The notes under the pieces: model-generated
The model's database searches: none
What the model saw: the letters and a program-made list of their open reading frames with translations, nothing else
What the model was told of the DNA's origin: nothing
Translations under genes and position numbers: made by a program
DNA from: Accumulibacter sp003538495
GTDB lineage: Bacteria; Pseudomonadota; Gammaproteobacteria; Burkholderiales; Rhodocyclaceae
Assembly (NCBI RefSeq): GCF_029255145.1
Contig: NZ_JAPUVQ010000113.1
Coordinates: 1-64,000, forward strand
Direction: 5' to 3'
Length of the DNA: 64,000 nt
In this document: one piece after another, positions 49,941 through 58,897 of the stretch
Layout: the number at the start of each line of letters is the position of its first letter
How positions within the stretch are numbered: position 1 is the first letter of the stretch

Positions 49941-51170
49941 ATGAGTTCGTTCAATAGAGACTTGTTGGCCGCCTGGCGCAACGTTGAACGTCAACGCCGA
50001 CGAAGTTCCGTTGCCGTGACCGCGGTAGCCTTTGGGGTGGTCGCACTGGTTCTCGCTGGCGGATTCATCGACTGGCTGCTCATGGCTCTGCGCGAGTCGA
50101 CGATCAATGCACAGATCGGGCACGTCCAGGTGATGCGCCCTGGCTATCGAGACAAGGGACTGGGAGATCCGTTCAACTATCTCCTTCCAGAAGACTCATC
50201 CGAACAAGCGGCGATAGCCGCAATGCCGGAAGTCAAGGCCATGGGCGCCCGGCTGTCGTTCAGCGGCTTGATCAGCCAGGGGGAAGCGACGGTGGCGTTC
50301 ATTGGCGACGGCGTCGAGCCCGACAAGGAACGCCTCCTCTCCAGCGCCCTGCACATCACCAGCGGCGAGGCACTTTCATCGGCAGATACTCGCAGCGTCA
50401 TCCTGGGAAAGGGACTGGCCGCCAACCTCGGGGTACAGGTGGGAAGCACTGTCGTCCTGATGGCGACAACTGCTTCGGGCGGGATCAATGCGGTGGAATG
50501 CCGGGTACGAGGTCTCTTCGTTACCGCCTCAAAGGCGTACGACGACGCCGCCCTGCGGGTGCCCATCGCGACCGCGCGCAAATTGCTCAAGGTTGCCGGG
50601 TCGCATGTCTGGGTCATACTTCTGGACCATACCGAACAGACCTCGGAGGTGCTGGAGAAGCTGCGCGCGCAGCACGGCGCGGCGGCGCTGGAATTTGTCC
50701 CGTGGAATGAGCTGACCGACTACTACAACAAGACCGCCAGCCTGTTCAAGCGGCAGGTAGGAATCATCCGGCTGATCATCGGTCTGCTCATCGTGCTGTC
50801 CATTTCCAATACGCTGATCATGAACGTCATGGAGCGTCGAGGCGAGATTGGAACCGCGATGGCCCTGGGCTTGCGACGATCGAACATCCAACGACAGTTT
50901 CTCATCGAGGGGGCCGTGCTTGGCCTGCTCGGAGGCGCGATCGGGGCGATCGTCGGCGTGCTGCTTTCCACGCTGATCAGCTGGATTGGCATTCCGATGC
51001 CACCGGCACCGGGAATGGAAAGCGGATACACCGCCGAAATCCTCAATTCCTGGAGTCTGACTGCGGGCGCTTTCGTCCTGGCGGTCGCGACCAGCGTCAT
51101 CGCTGGCCTGTATCCTTCGTTCAAGGCGTCACGCATGATCATCGTCGACGCACTGCGGGCCAATCGATAG
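49941..51170 (+). CDS. ABC transporter permease, FtsX/LolE type
   Basis: The 409-residue permease has an N-terminal helix (AVTAVAFGVVALVLAGGFID). A periplasmic MacB-core-like domain (residues about 55-265) follows, with ARLSFSGLISQGEATVAFIG and VILGKGLAANLGVQVGSTVV. The C-terminal FtsX domain contains RLIIGLLIVLSISNTLIMNV, MERRGEIGTAMALGLRRSNI and the helix-rich YPSFKASRMIIVDALRANR ending. LolC/LolE-type permeases extract or export lipoproteins or lipids with a separate ATPase. Its stop overlaps the GTG of the next gene. No ATPase gene accompanies the pair in this window. Confidence 0.88.
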   Translation: MSSFNRDLLAAWRNVERQRRRSSVAVTAVAFGVVALVLAGGFIDWLLMALRESTINAQIGHVQVMRPGYRDKGLGDPFNYLLPEDSSEQAAIAAMPEVKAMGARLSFSGLISQGEATVAFIGDGVEPDKERLLSSALHITSGEALSSADTRSVILGKGLAANLGVQVGSTVVLMATTASGGINAVECRVRGLFVTASKAYDDAALRVPIATARKLLKVAGSHVWVILLDHTEQTSEVLEKLRAQHGAAALEFVPWNELTDYYNKTASLFKRQVGIIRLIIGLLIVLSISNTLIMNVMERRGEIGTAMALGLRRSNIQRQFLIEGAVLGLLGGAIGAIVGVLLSTLISWIGIPMPPAPGMESGYTAEILNSWSLTAGAFVLAVATSVIAGLYPSFKASRMIIVDALRANR

Positions 51171-52405
51171 TGTCTCTTACGCCCGCACGCCTGATGTTCT
51201 CGCTCGCTTTTCGAAACATCTTTCGCCAAAAAGTGCGAACGGCGATGACGCTAGCGGCGATCGTCTTCGGTGTTCTCGGGCTGATTCTGGGCGGCGGGTT
51301 TATCCAGGATATGCTGACTCAACTCGCCGAAACGATCATCCATTCGCAGTCCGGCCACATTCAGATCAACCGCAAGGGCTTCTTCGAAAGCGGGTCACGC
51401 TCACCAGAGAAGTTCCTGATCGATCGTCCAGACGAAGTGCGTACGACAAGCGCTTCATTGCCCGGTATCGACGACCAGATGGCGCGCATCAGCTTTTCCG
51501 GGCTACTCAACAACGGCAAGACCGATAAGTCAGTCCTGGGTGAGGGCATAGAGCCCGACCGCGAAACCAGGCTCGGAAGCCTTCTACGAATTATCGCTGG
51601 GAGACAACTGACCAATGATGACCGTTACGGAGCGCTGGTCGGCGAAGGTATAGCCACCAGCCTGAAACTTGAGCCGGGCAGCCGCGTAACGCTGGTCGCC
51701 AATTCGACCGAAGGCGCCTTGAACACCGTGGAACTGGAAGTGGTCGGCGTGTTCCAGAGCTTCTCGAAGGAGTTCGACGCCAGCGCCGTGCGGATTCCCC
51801 TGGCTGCGGCGCAGGAACTGCTGGCCAGTGCTGGCGTGAACACGATCGTTGTCTCGCTGCAGCGGACTTCCGACACGGACCGCACCGTAAACTCGCTTCG
51901 GCAGTTGCTTGACCCCGACGACTACGAAGTCAGGGCGTGGTACCAGATCAACGACTTCTACGAGAAGGCCGTCGCGCTCTACGAGCGGCAGTTCAGCGTG
52001 CTGATCCTGATCATTCTGGTCACGGTGCTGCTGAGTGTGGCCAACAGTGTCAACATGAGCGTCTCCGAGCGTGTGGGGGAATTCGGCACGATGATGGCCG
52101 TCGGCAACAGGCCCGGACAGATATTTCGCCTGATTGTCGTGGAGAATGTCCTCTTGGGAGCGTCTGGCGCAGCGATCGGCGCAGCTCTCGGCGTGCTGAT
52201 GGCTCTGGCAATTTCTGCCGTCGGCGTTCCGATGCCGCCGCCACCCAACGCCAACCTCGGCTACACGGCTCACGTGGCGATCGTACCGTCACAAATCGCA
52301 CTGGCCTTCGCGGTTGGATTCCTGGCTACAGTCCTGGCTTCCTTGTTCCCGGCGTTCCGCGTTGCCCGGATCCCCGTGGTCGAAGCCCTCCGACAGAACG
52401 TGTGA
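51170..52405 (+). CDS. ABC transporter permease, FtsX/LolE type (paralog)
   Basis: The 411-residue protein is a paralog of the upstream gene and shares the same plan. Its N-terminal helix region is MTLAAIVFGVLGLILGGGFI, its periplasmic MacB core has ARISFSGLLNNGKTDKSVLG and EGIATSLKLEPGSRVTLVAN, and its FtsX domain has ILIILVTVLLSVANSVNMSV with SERVGEFGTMMAVGNRPGQI. The start is a GTG overlapping the TAG of the first permease. Together the two could form a heterodimer like LolC-LolE, but the partner ATPase must be encoded elsewhere. Confidence 0.88.
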   Translation: MSLTPARLMFSLAFRNIFRQKVRTAMTLAAIVFGVLGLILGGGFIQDMLTQLAETIIHSQSGHIQINRKGFFESGSRSPEKFLIDRPDEVRTTSASLPGIDDQMARISFSGLLNNGKTDKSVLGEGIEPDRETRLGSLLRIIAGRQLTNDDRYGALVGEGIATSLKLEPGSRVTLVANSTEGALNTVELEVVGVFQSFSKEFDASAVRIPLAAAQELLASAGVNTIVVSLQRTSDTDRTVNSLRQLLDPDDYEVRAWYQINDFYEKAVALYERQFSVLILIILVTVLLSVANSVNMSVSERVGEFGTMMAVGNRPGQIFRLIVVENVLLGASGAAIGAALGVLMALAISAVGVPMPPPPNANLGYTAHVAIVPSQIALAFAVGFLATVLASLFPAFRVARIPVVEALRQNV

Positions 52406-52601
52406 GCCGTGCAGCCCCCCGCATGCAACGATCCGTCGCCCGCATCTGTGACGCCACCGCGATTGCGCGCCGCAAAGCGCTTCAAGGTCGGTCATAGCGA
52501 CTTCCAGAGTCTAAATCCTCGCCGCCAACTCAGACCCCGGATAGCCGAACCCGGCGCCCGACTGCAAGAAAGCGGCAGCAACCATTCCTCACGTCCGCGA
52601 G

Positions 52602-53807
52602 TCAGAATCCGGCGTCATCGGCGCGCCGCCGTCGGCGGACCGCGAGCACGACGCTGGCCAGGGTGGTCAGCGCGACGAGTGGCAGGGCAAGGATACTGAG
52701 CGTGGTCCAGCCGCCGTCGGTGACCAGCAGACCGGCGGCAAACGAAGTTGCGCCCTGGATGCCGAGAACGATGAAGTCGTTGCTGCCCTGAATTTTGGCT
52801 TTTTCCTCGGGGCGGCAGGCCTCGGTCAGCAGCGTGGTGCCGCCGACGAAAAGGAAGTTCCAGCCAACTCCCAGCAGGACCAGCGCCCACCAGAAGTGCA
52901 TCAGGCTGACGCCGGACAGGGCGATGCCGATGCAGACCAACAGCAGCGCAGCGCCGACCAGCAGGACGGTCAGCACACCGTAGCGTTTGATCAGGTCGCC
53001 GGTGAAGAACGATGGGGCGAACATGCCGATCACGTGCCACTGCAGAATGAAGGCCGTGTCAGCGAATGGCAAACCGCAGATCTCCATCGCCAACGGCGTC
53101 GCGGTCATCAGCAGGTTCATCGTCGCGTAGCCGCAGGCAGCGGCAAGAACAGCGACGATCAGCTCCGGCTGGCGCGCGATCTCCCGGAAGGGCCGGCCAG
53201 CCCCCTGCTGTCCGCTGGCCGGCAACGCCGGGATTTCGAGCCGGCTGGCCAGCAGCATCGCCAGCGCCGCAAAGCCGATCAGCGCAAGATAGCTCGCCAG
53301 GTAGGTCGGTTGCAGCAGATTGCGCGTCAGCGTACCGACCTGTGGTCCGATCACGCCGCCGACGATGCCCCCGGCCAGGGTCAGCGAAATTGCCTTGCCT
53401 CGCCAGTCGGCAGGCGCCGCATCGACCGCTGCAAAGCGGTACTGCTGGCCGAACGCGTTATAGACGCCGGCCAGAATCGTTCCCAGACAGAGCAGCCAGA
53501 AACTGCTTGCATACACCGCAATCGCCGACAACAGCGCACCACCGACCCCGAACGCCGCCCCGAGCATGAAGCCGATGCGGCGACCATGATGCTTCATGAA
53601 CAGCGCTGCGGGAACCGCGGCCAGCGCCGCACCGATGACGTAGGTGGTAATCGGCAAGGTCGCCAGCCGCTTGTCGGCGGCGAGTTGCAAGCCGAGCAGG
53701 CCATTGATCGCCACCAGGGTCACGCCGTTGGTCAGCAGCAGGGCCTGCGCAGCAGCCAGCAGGGCGATGTTTTGCCGATACGGCAGCGCGCTCGTCGGCG
53801 CGCTCAT
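52602..53807 (-). CDS. MFS transporter
   Basis: The frame encodes 401 residues with twelve predicted helices. The start MSAPTSALPYRQNIALLAAA at 53807 has AGGACA upstream. The longer frame to 53888 overlaps mnmA and lacks support. Features of the major facilitator superfamily are MKHHGRRIGFMLGAAFGVGG at the helix 2-3 loop and LLGVGWNFLFVGGTTLLTEA in helix ten. The substrate is not identifiable; the plan resembles sugar- or drug-type transporters. It is co-directional with and downstream of mnmA. Confidence 0.85.
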   Translation of the reverse strand: MSAPTSALPYRQNIALLAAAQALLLTNGVTLVAINGLLGLQLAADKRLATLPITTYVIGAALAAVPAALFMKHHGRRIGFMLGAAFGVGGALLSAIAVYASSFWLLCLGTILAGVYNAFGQQYRFAAVDAAPADWRGKAISLTLAGGIVGGVIGPQVGTLTRNLLQPTYLASYLALIGFAALAMLLASRLEIPALPASGQQGAGRPFREIARQPELIVAVLAAACGYATMNLLMTATPLAMEICGLPFADTAFILQWHVIGMFAPSFFTGDLIKRYGVLTVLLVGAALLLVCIGIALSGVSLMHFWWALVLLGVGWNFLFVGGTTLLTEACRPEEKAKIQGSNDFIVLGIQGATSFAAGLLVTDGGWTTLSILALPLVALTTLASVVLAVRRRRRADDAGF

Positions 53808-53868
53808 CGCTGTCCTGCCTTGTCCGCCAGTTGCCCGCCAGCTACGCCATGAGCAGCGCTTGCCGGGC

Positions 53869-54969
53869 TCACGCGATAACGCCGCCACCCAGGCAGACGC
53901 GGCTTTCGTAGACCACCACCGACTGCCCAGGGGTCACAGCCCACTGTGGCTCGGCAAAGCGGACCACACACGAGTCGGCGTCGACGCGTTCGAGCTCGCA
54001 CGCCGCGTCGGCCTGCCGATAGCGTGTCTTGGCGGTGTACACCCAGTGCGTGTGCGGCCGCTCGCCGGCGACCCACGACAGATCGGAGGCATTCAGCTCT
54101 TCGGCCAGCAGGGCGGGATGCGCGTGCCCCTGGACGACATACAGGACGTTGCTGGCAAGGTCCTTGCCGGCAACGAACCAGGCGTCGTGGTCGCCGCTGT
54201 CGGCGCTCTTGCCCCCCTTCACCCCGCCGATGTGCAAGCCCTTGCGCTGGCCGATGGTGTGGTAGGCGACGCCATCGTGCTCGCCGAGCAGGCGGTTGTC
54301 TTCAAGGCCGCGAATTTCGCCTTTCTGCCGCGGCAGATAGCGCATCAGGAAGTCCTTGAACGGTCGCTCGCCGATGAAGCAGATGCCGGTCGAATCCTTC
54401 TTCAGAGCGACGTGCAGGCCGGCCGCGTCGGCGATCTTGCGGACCTCGCGCTTGTACAGTCCGGCCAGCGGAAACAGCGCTTTCGACAACTGCTGCTGGT
54501 TGAGGCGATGGAGAAAATAGCTCTGATCCTTGGTCCCATCTTCGGCCTTGAGCAACTGGAAAGCACCGGCAAATTCGCGTACCCCGGCATAGTGGCCGGT
54601 CGCGATGCAGTCCGCGCCGATGCGCAGCGCGTGCTCTAGAAAAGCGCTGAACTTGATCTCCGAGTTGCACAGCACGTCCGGGTTTGGCGTTCGCCCGGCC
54701 TGATATTCCTTCAGGAAGTGTGCAAAGACACGCTCCTTGTATTCGGCGGCGAAGTTTACTACCTCGACGTCGATGCCGATGACGTCGGCAACGCTGATGA
54801 CGTCGACCAGATCCTGTCGTGCCGAGCAGTACTCGTCGCTGTCGTCGTCCTCCCAGTTCTTCATGAACAGCCCGAGCACACGCCAGCCCTGTTGCTTGAG
54901 CAGCAGTGCCGCCACTGCCGAATCGACGCCGCCAGACAAGCCGACGACCACCGTCTTTGCCTCATTCAT
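53869..54969 (-). CDS. mnmA: tRNA-specific 2-thiouridylase
   Basis: MnmA thiolates U34 of tRNA-Lys, Glu and Gln, giving s2U. The 366-residue protein has the PP-loop VVVGLSGGVDSAVAALLLKQ near residue 6. The first catalytic Cys lies in GRTPNPDVLCNSEIKFSAFL and the second in KKDSTGICFIGERPFKDFL. GLHIGGVKGG and the beta-barrel domain complete the match. The start at 54969 has an AAGGG site eight bases upstream, better than the ATG at 54996. Confidence 0.96.
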   Translation of the reverse strand: MNEAKTVVVGLSGGVDSAVAALLLKQQGWRVLGLFMKNWEDDDSDEYCSARQDLVDVISVADVIGIDVEVVNFAAEYKERVFAHFLKEYQAGRTPNPDVLCNSEIKFSAFLEHALRIGADCIATGHYAGVREFAGAFQLLKAEDGTKDQSYFLHRLNQQQLSKALFPLAGLYKREVRKIADAAGLHVALKKDSTGICFIGERPFKDFLMRYLPRQKGEIRGLEDNRLLGEHDGVAYHTIGQRKGLHIGGVKGGKSADSGDHDAWFVAGKDLASNVLYVVQGHAHPALLAEELNASDLSWVAGERPHTHWVYTAKTRYRQADAACELERVDADSCVVRFAEPQWAVTPGQSVVVYESRVCLGGGVIA

Positions 54970-54989
54970 TTTCTTGCCCTTGCTCGCGA

Positions 54990-55670
54990 TCACCATCCCG
55001 GTCGTGCGCCGGGGCTGCCCGCGGCAGCCTCCGCGCGCCTGTTGTTCTCGTCACCCGCCGGTTGGCTTTCACCGGCTTCCTGGCTTTCACCGGCTTCTTG
55101 GTCTGCACTCGTTTCGTCGCCGCCTGCCAACCACCTCGGCAGCGCAATAACCACCGCCGGCTGGCCATTGTCGCGAAACCAGCTGTCGACGACGTAGTAA
55201 CGTGTCGACGCGGCCGCCTGCCCTCCCCGACCAATTTCCTCGATTTGCGCCGAATGGTGCACCGACAGGTGGTGCACACGGTACTCCGGGTCAAGGACGC
55301 GGTGAAACCGAAGCCAGCCACGGCTTTCCAGCAAGCGCAACAGACGGGTGGTAGTGGTCGAATGGTCGATACAGTCCATCCGCCCATCGACGCCAGCATC
55401 CTCCGTATTGCCGCCGCGGTCGGCCGCAATCGGCGTCTGCTGGCCGGCCCAGCCGAGCAGCCAGCCAATCACCAGCGACAAACGCTGGCGCTCGTCTGCC
55501 GCGGCCCGTGCGGCGCCCAGGAAAGCCCGGACTTGCTGCAGCTGGCGATCGCTATAGATGACCTCGGCGCTGGTCAGACACCCATAGTTGTAACAGACGC
55601 TGACCGCCTCGGCGCCGCGCACCGGCGCCGCGCCGACCAACAGCAGCGCCAGCAGCCACCCTACTGGCAA
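54990..55670 (-). CDS. Hypothetical exported protein with acidic repeat tail
   Basis: The frame encodes 226 residues. A signal peptide is clear (WLLALLLVGAAPVRGA). The mature part has Cys residues at CYNYGCLTSAEVIY and conserved-looking GRMDCIDHSTTTTRLLRLLE and HHLSVHHSAQIEEIGRGGQA segments, which recall periplasmic cysteine-protease-like domains. The tail has an EAGESQ repeat encoded by an 18-base tandem repeat. The start is a TTG at 55670 overlapping the nudJ stop. It is secreted, function unknown. It lies in a minus-strand string nudJ, this gene, mnmA, MFS. Confidence 0.65.
   Translation of the reverse strand: MPVGWLLALLLVGAAPVRGAEAVSVCYNYGCLTSAEVIYSDRQLQQVRAFLGAARAAADERQRLSLVIGWLLGWAGQQTPIAADRGGNTEDAGVDGRMDCIDHSTTTTRLLRLLESRGWLRFHRVLDPEYRVHHLSVHHSAQIEEIGRGGQAAASTRYYVVDSWFRDNGQPAVVIALPRWLAGGDETSADQEAGESQEAGESQPAGDENNRRAEAAAGSPGARPGW
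55063..55098. repeat. 18-bp tandem repeat in exported protein gene
   Basis: TGGCTTTCACCGGCTTCC (55063-55080) and TGGCTTTCACCGGCTTCT (55081-55098) are adjacent in-frame copies that differ at the last base. They encode the repeated EAGESQ-like units of the preceding gene product. Slippage could vary the tail length. Confidence 0.85.
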
Positions 55671-56107
55671 TGGGTCAATAGATCCAGCGGATAGCGCCGG
55701 CCGGCCTGCCAGTCGTCGACGCAGCGCATCACCAGCGGGCTTCGATGGTGCTCCCGCAGTGCCCGAATCTCTTCAATCGTCAGCCAGTGCGCCGCCATAA
55801 TGCCTCTGTCAAGCGCCCGCCCGGGATCGTGCGCACGGATCTCGCCACCGAAGGCAAAGCGCAGGTAGGTCACGTCCCGGGCCTCGTTGCGGCAGTTGTA
55901 GATGCCGATCAGGTACTGCGGCTCCAGGATATGGGCCGTTTCTTCGAGCGTTTCCCGAATCACCGCTTCGATCAATGACTCGCGGCATTCGAGATGGCCG
56001 GCCGGCTGGTTGTAGCAGATACCGTAATCGGTTTGCTCTTCAACGAGCAGAAAGCGGCCATCGCGCTCGAGCACGGCCGCGACAGTGACATTCGGTTTCC
56101 AGACCAT
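55661..56107 (-). CDS. nudJ: NUDIX hydrolase, NudJ-like
   Basis: The 148-residue NUDIX protein has the box GHLECRESLIEAVIRETLEE followed by TAHIL. Thr replaces the usual Gly near its end. Family-specific segments are NVTVAAVLERDGRFLLVEEQ at the start, CYNQPAGHLE and the C-terminal RSPLVMRCVDDWQAGRRYPL, which matches E. coli NudJ closely in pattern. NudJ hydrolyses thiamine pyrophosphate and nucleotide diphosphates. The start at 56107 was chosen because the longer frame adds unrelated sequence. It diverges from ilvE. Confidence 0.9.
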   Translation of the reverse strand: MVWKPNVTVAAVLERDGRFLLVEEQTDYGICYNQPAGHLECRESLIEAVIRETLEETAHILEPQYLIGIYNCRNEARDVTYLRFAFGGEIRAHDPGRALDRGIMAAHWLTIEEIRALREHHRSPLVMRCVDDWQAGRRYPLDLLTHCQ

Positions 56108-56213
56108 TCGAGGAGCCTTGTGACCAGGGCAAAGGCGCCATTTTACCGCCAACCGGCGGCCGAAATCGGCTAGAATTTCCGCTTCAGGATTTCCCGCAAA
56201 GAGAGAGCAGACA

Positions 56214-57134
56214 ATGTCCATGGCGGATCGCGACGGATTCATCTGGTACGACGGTCAACTGGTGCCGTGGCGCCAGGCGACCACGCACGTACTGACTCAT
56301 ACCCTGCACTATGGAATGGGTGTATTCGAGGGCATCCGCGCCTACAAAGCCCAACAGGGAACCGCCATTTTCCGTCTGGAGGACCACACCGACCGGCTCT
56401 TCAACTCGGCGTACATCTTCCAGATGAAGATGCCTTACGACAAGGAAACGCTGCTCGACGCGCAGAAGGAAGTGGTTCGCGCCAACCAGCTCGAATCCTG
56501 CTACATCCGGCCGATCGTTTTCTACGGTTCGGAAGCGATGGGTATCGCCGCCACCGGGGTCAGTACGCATGTGGCCATCGCCGCTTGGCCGTGGGGCGCC
56601 TATCTGGGCGCCGAGGGGATGGAGAAAGGGATCCGGGTCAAGACCTCGTCGTTCACCCGTCATCACGTAAACATCAACATGTGCCGCTCGAAATCGGTCG
56701 GTACGTACACCAACTCGATCCTCGCCCACCAGGAAGTCGCCCACGACGGCTATGACGAAGCATTGCTGCTCGACGTCGACGGCTACGTCGCCGAGGGTGC
56801 CGGCGAAAACGTCTTCATCGTCAAGCACGGCAAGCTGTACACCCCCGATCTGACGTCGTGCCTGGAGGGCATCACCCGCGCCTCGGTCCTGCAGCTGGCC
56901 GACGAACTGGGCATCCAGGTGATCGAAAAGCGGATCACACGCGACGAAATCTATTGTGCCGACGAGGCCTTCTTTACCGGCACCGCCGCCGAGGTCACGC
57001 CGATTCGCGAACTCGACAACCGTCAGGTTGGCGCCGGCCACCGTGGCCCGATCACCAGCCAACTGCAGAGCCTGTTCTTCGACTGCGTGAACGGCCGGGT
57101 GCCGGCGTATGCCCATTGGCTCGCGTACGTCTAA
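56214..57134 (+). CDS. ilvE: Branched-chain amino acid aminotransferase
   Basis: The 306-residue fold-type IV PLP aminotransferase catalyses the last step of valine, leucine and isoleucine synthesis. Conserved features are HTLHYGMGVFEGIRAY, the Lys that binds PLP in NINMCRSKSVGTYTNSILAH, EGAGENVFIVKHGKLYTPDL and GITRASVLQLADELGI. The FTGTAAEVTPIRELDNRQVG region supports IlvE over D-amino-acid transaminase. A GAGAG site precedes the ATG at 56214. It starts a plus-strand series with the zinc-finger gene and waaF. Confidence 0.96.
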   Translation: MSMADRDGFIWYDGQLVPWRQATTHVLTHTLHYGMGVFEGIRAYKAQQGTAIFRLEDHTDRLFNSAYIFQMKMPYDKETLLDAQKEVVRANQLESCYIRPIVFYGSEAMGIAATGVSTHVAIAAWPWGAYLGAEGMEKGIRVKTSSFTRHHVNINMCRSKSVGTYTNSILAHQEVAHDGYDEALLLDVDGYVAEGAGENVFIVKHGKLYTPDLTSCLEGITRASVLQLADELGIQVIEKRITRDEIYCADEAFFTGTAAEVTPIRELDNRQVGAGHRGPITSQLQSLFFDCVNGRVPAYAHWLAYV

Positions 57135-57173
57135 GCGCGTCGCCTGCGCCCCCCAGCTTGCAAGGTTGCCACC

Positions 57174-57371
57174 ATGTCACAGACCACTCCGCAGCAGCCC
57201 ATCGAGATTACCGCCAAGGACCTGCCCCTGCATTGCCCGACCGGCGACGCACCGCTGTGGGCAAGGCACCCGCGCGTATTTCTCGAGATCGCGCGCACCG
57301 GCGAGGCGATCTGCCCGTACTGCAGTGCCCACTACGTCCTCAAGGGTGAACTCCCGAAGGGACACCACTGA
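57174..57371 (+). CDS. Zinc-finger domain protein (zf-CHCC)
   Basis: This 65-residue protein has LPLHCPTGDAPLWARHPRVF and the cluster CPYCSAHYVL. These match the conserved Cys/His pattern of the zf-CHCC family, related to a mitochondrial complex I accessory subunit. It follows ilvE by 39 bases, an arrangement seen in many betaproteobacteria. The function is unknown. Confidence 0.9.
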   Translation: MSQTTPQQPIEITAKDLPLHCPTGDAPLWARHPRVFLEIARTGEAICPYCSAHYVLKGELPKGHH

Positions 57372-57426
57372 GGGGCGGCGGCTACCCGCCTCGGGTAGAC
57401 CAGCCTAGCCAGATCACCAAGCGCTG

Positions 57427-58440
57427 ATGAAGGCTCTGATCGTCGCCCCGTCGTGGATCGGCGACACAGTTCTGGCGCAACCACTGTTCATGCGCCTGCA
57501 CCAGCGCACACCCGGCCTGCGGCTCGACGCCCTCGCGCCACGCTGGGTGGCGCCCGTACTGGAACGGATGCCGGAAATCGCGCAGGTCGTCGACAGCCCC
57601 TTCGCGCACGGCGAGCTGTCGCTGAAGACGCGTCACCGTCTTGCTCGCCAACTGGCTGAGGGCGGCTACCAGCGCGCTTACGTGCTGCCCAATTCGCTCA
57701 AGTCGGCACTGGTCCCCTTCTTTGCCGACATTCCGGAACGGATCGGCTTCGTCGGCGAGAAGCGCTATGGTCTGATCAACCGTCGGCATACGCTGGACAA
57801 GGCGCGGCTGCCGCAGATGGCCGAACGCTTCGCCCAACTCGCCGAGTCCGCCGGCGATCCACTGCCGCGACCCCTGCCGCTGCCCTCGCTGAACTCGAGC
57901 AGCGCACAACGCAGCGCGACGCTGGCGTCGCTCGGCGTCGATCTCCCGGGGAAACTGGCCATTTTTTGCCCGGGCGCCGAGTACGGTCCAGCCAAGCGCT
58001 GGCCGGCGCGCCATTTTGCGACCCTGGCCGATGCGCTGGCCGAGCGCGGTTACGCCGTCTGGCTGCTGGGATCGGCCAAGGACCGGCCGATCGCCGAGCA
58101 GATCGCCGGCCAGACCCGCCAGACCCGGCCGCGCAACCTCTGCGGCAGCACCTCGCTGGCGCAGGCGATCGACGTGCTGGCCGCCGCGACCTTCGTGGTC
58201 TGCAATGACTCCGGGCTGATGCACGTCGCCGCGGCGCTCGGCAGACCGCTGGTCGCCGTTTATGGCTCGTCGTCGCCTGCCTTTACTCCGCCGCTGTCGG
58301 AACACGCGCAGGTCCTCAGCCTCAAGCTCGAGTGCAGCCCGTGCTTCAAGCGCGAATGTCCGCTGGGTCATCTCGACTGTCTGAACAAGCTCGATCCGCA
58401 ACGGGTACTGAATGCCTGCCTGGCCGGCAGCAGCGCATGA
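57427..58440 (+). CDS. waaF: ADP-heptose:LPS heptosyltransferase II
   Basis: The 337-residue GT9 enzyme adds the second heptose to the inner core of lipopolysaccharide. It starts MKALIVAPSWIGDTVLAQPL (W-I-G-D motif). It has FCPGAEYGPAKRWPARHFAT and NLCGSTSLAQAIDVLAAATF, then VCNDSGLMHVAAALGRPLVA with VYGSSSP. The Cys-rich CSPCFKRECPLGHLDCLN near the C-terminus is typical of WaaF. It probably follows ilvE and the zinc-finger gene in one transcript. Confidence 0.95.
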   Translation: MKALIVAPSWIGDTVLAQPLFMRLHQRTPGLRLDALAPRWVAPVLERMPEIAQVVDSPFAHGELSLKTRHRLARQLAEGGYQRAYVLPNSLKSALVPFFADIPERIGFVGEKRYGLINRRHTLDKARLPQMAERFAQLAESAGDPLPRPLPLPSLNSSSAQRSATLASLGVDLPGKLAIFCPGAEYGPAKRWPARHFATLADALAERGYAVWLLGSAKDRPIAEQIAGQTRQTRPRNLCGSTSLAQAIDVLAAATFVVCNDSGLMHVAAALGRPLVAVYGSSSPAFTPPLSEHAQVLSLKLECSPCFKRECPLGHLDCLNKLDPQRVLNACLAGSSA

Positions 58441-58447
58441 GCCGCTC

Positions 58448-58897
58448 ATGAACCCGATCTTCGCCAGCCCGCAGGAAGTCGAAGCGGCTTTCTACGAGGC
58501 CATCGCGCGCGCCGATCTGGTCGCGCTGATGAGCGTCTGGGCCGACGACGAAGAAATCGTCTGCATTCATCCGACCGGCCAGCGCCTGAGCGGTCCGGCA
58601 GCGATTCGCGACAGCTGGCGCGGCATTTTCGCCAATAATCCGCGCCTCAAGGTCCGCCTGTCACGCGTCACGCGCTGGAACAGCATGCTGCTGGCAGTGC
58701 ACAACGTCGTCGAGACGCTGTACATCGGCGACGAGGAAAAAGCGCACGGCCCGATGCTGGCCACCAACGTCTTTCAGCGGGGCGCCAGCGGCTGGCGACT
58801 GCTCGCGCACCATTCCTCGACGGCGGCCGACCGCGACTTGGCCGAAAAGCGGGTCGCCGGCGAGCGCGAAGGCACGGTGCCGCGGACCCTGCATTGA
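58448..58897 (+). CDS. SnoaL/DUF4440-type (NTF2-like) protein
   Basis: This 149-residue small alpha/beta-cone protein begins MNPIFASPQEVEAAFYEAIA. It has DLVALMSVWADDEEIVCIHP, GPAAIRDSWRGIFANNP and TNVFQRGASGWRLLAHHSS, the standard NTF2-like layout. Members bind or convert small ligands; no catalytic assignment is possible. The start at 58448 follows waaF by 7 bases, and its stop overlaps the TTG start of yheT. Confidence 0.85.
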   Translation: MNPIFASPQEVEAAFYEAIARADLVALMSVWADDEEIVCIHPTGQRLSGPAAIRDSWRGIFANNPRLKVRLSRVTRWNSMLLAVHNVVETLYIGDEEKAHGPMLATNVFQRGASGWRLLAHHSSTAADRDLAEKRVAGEREGTVPRTLH

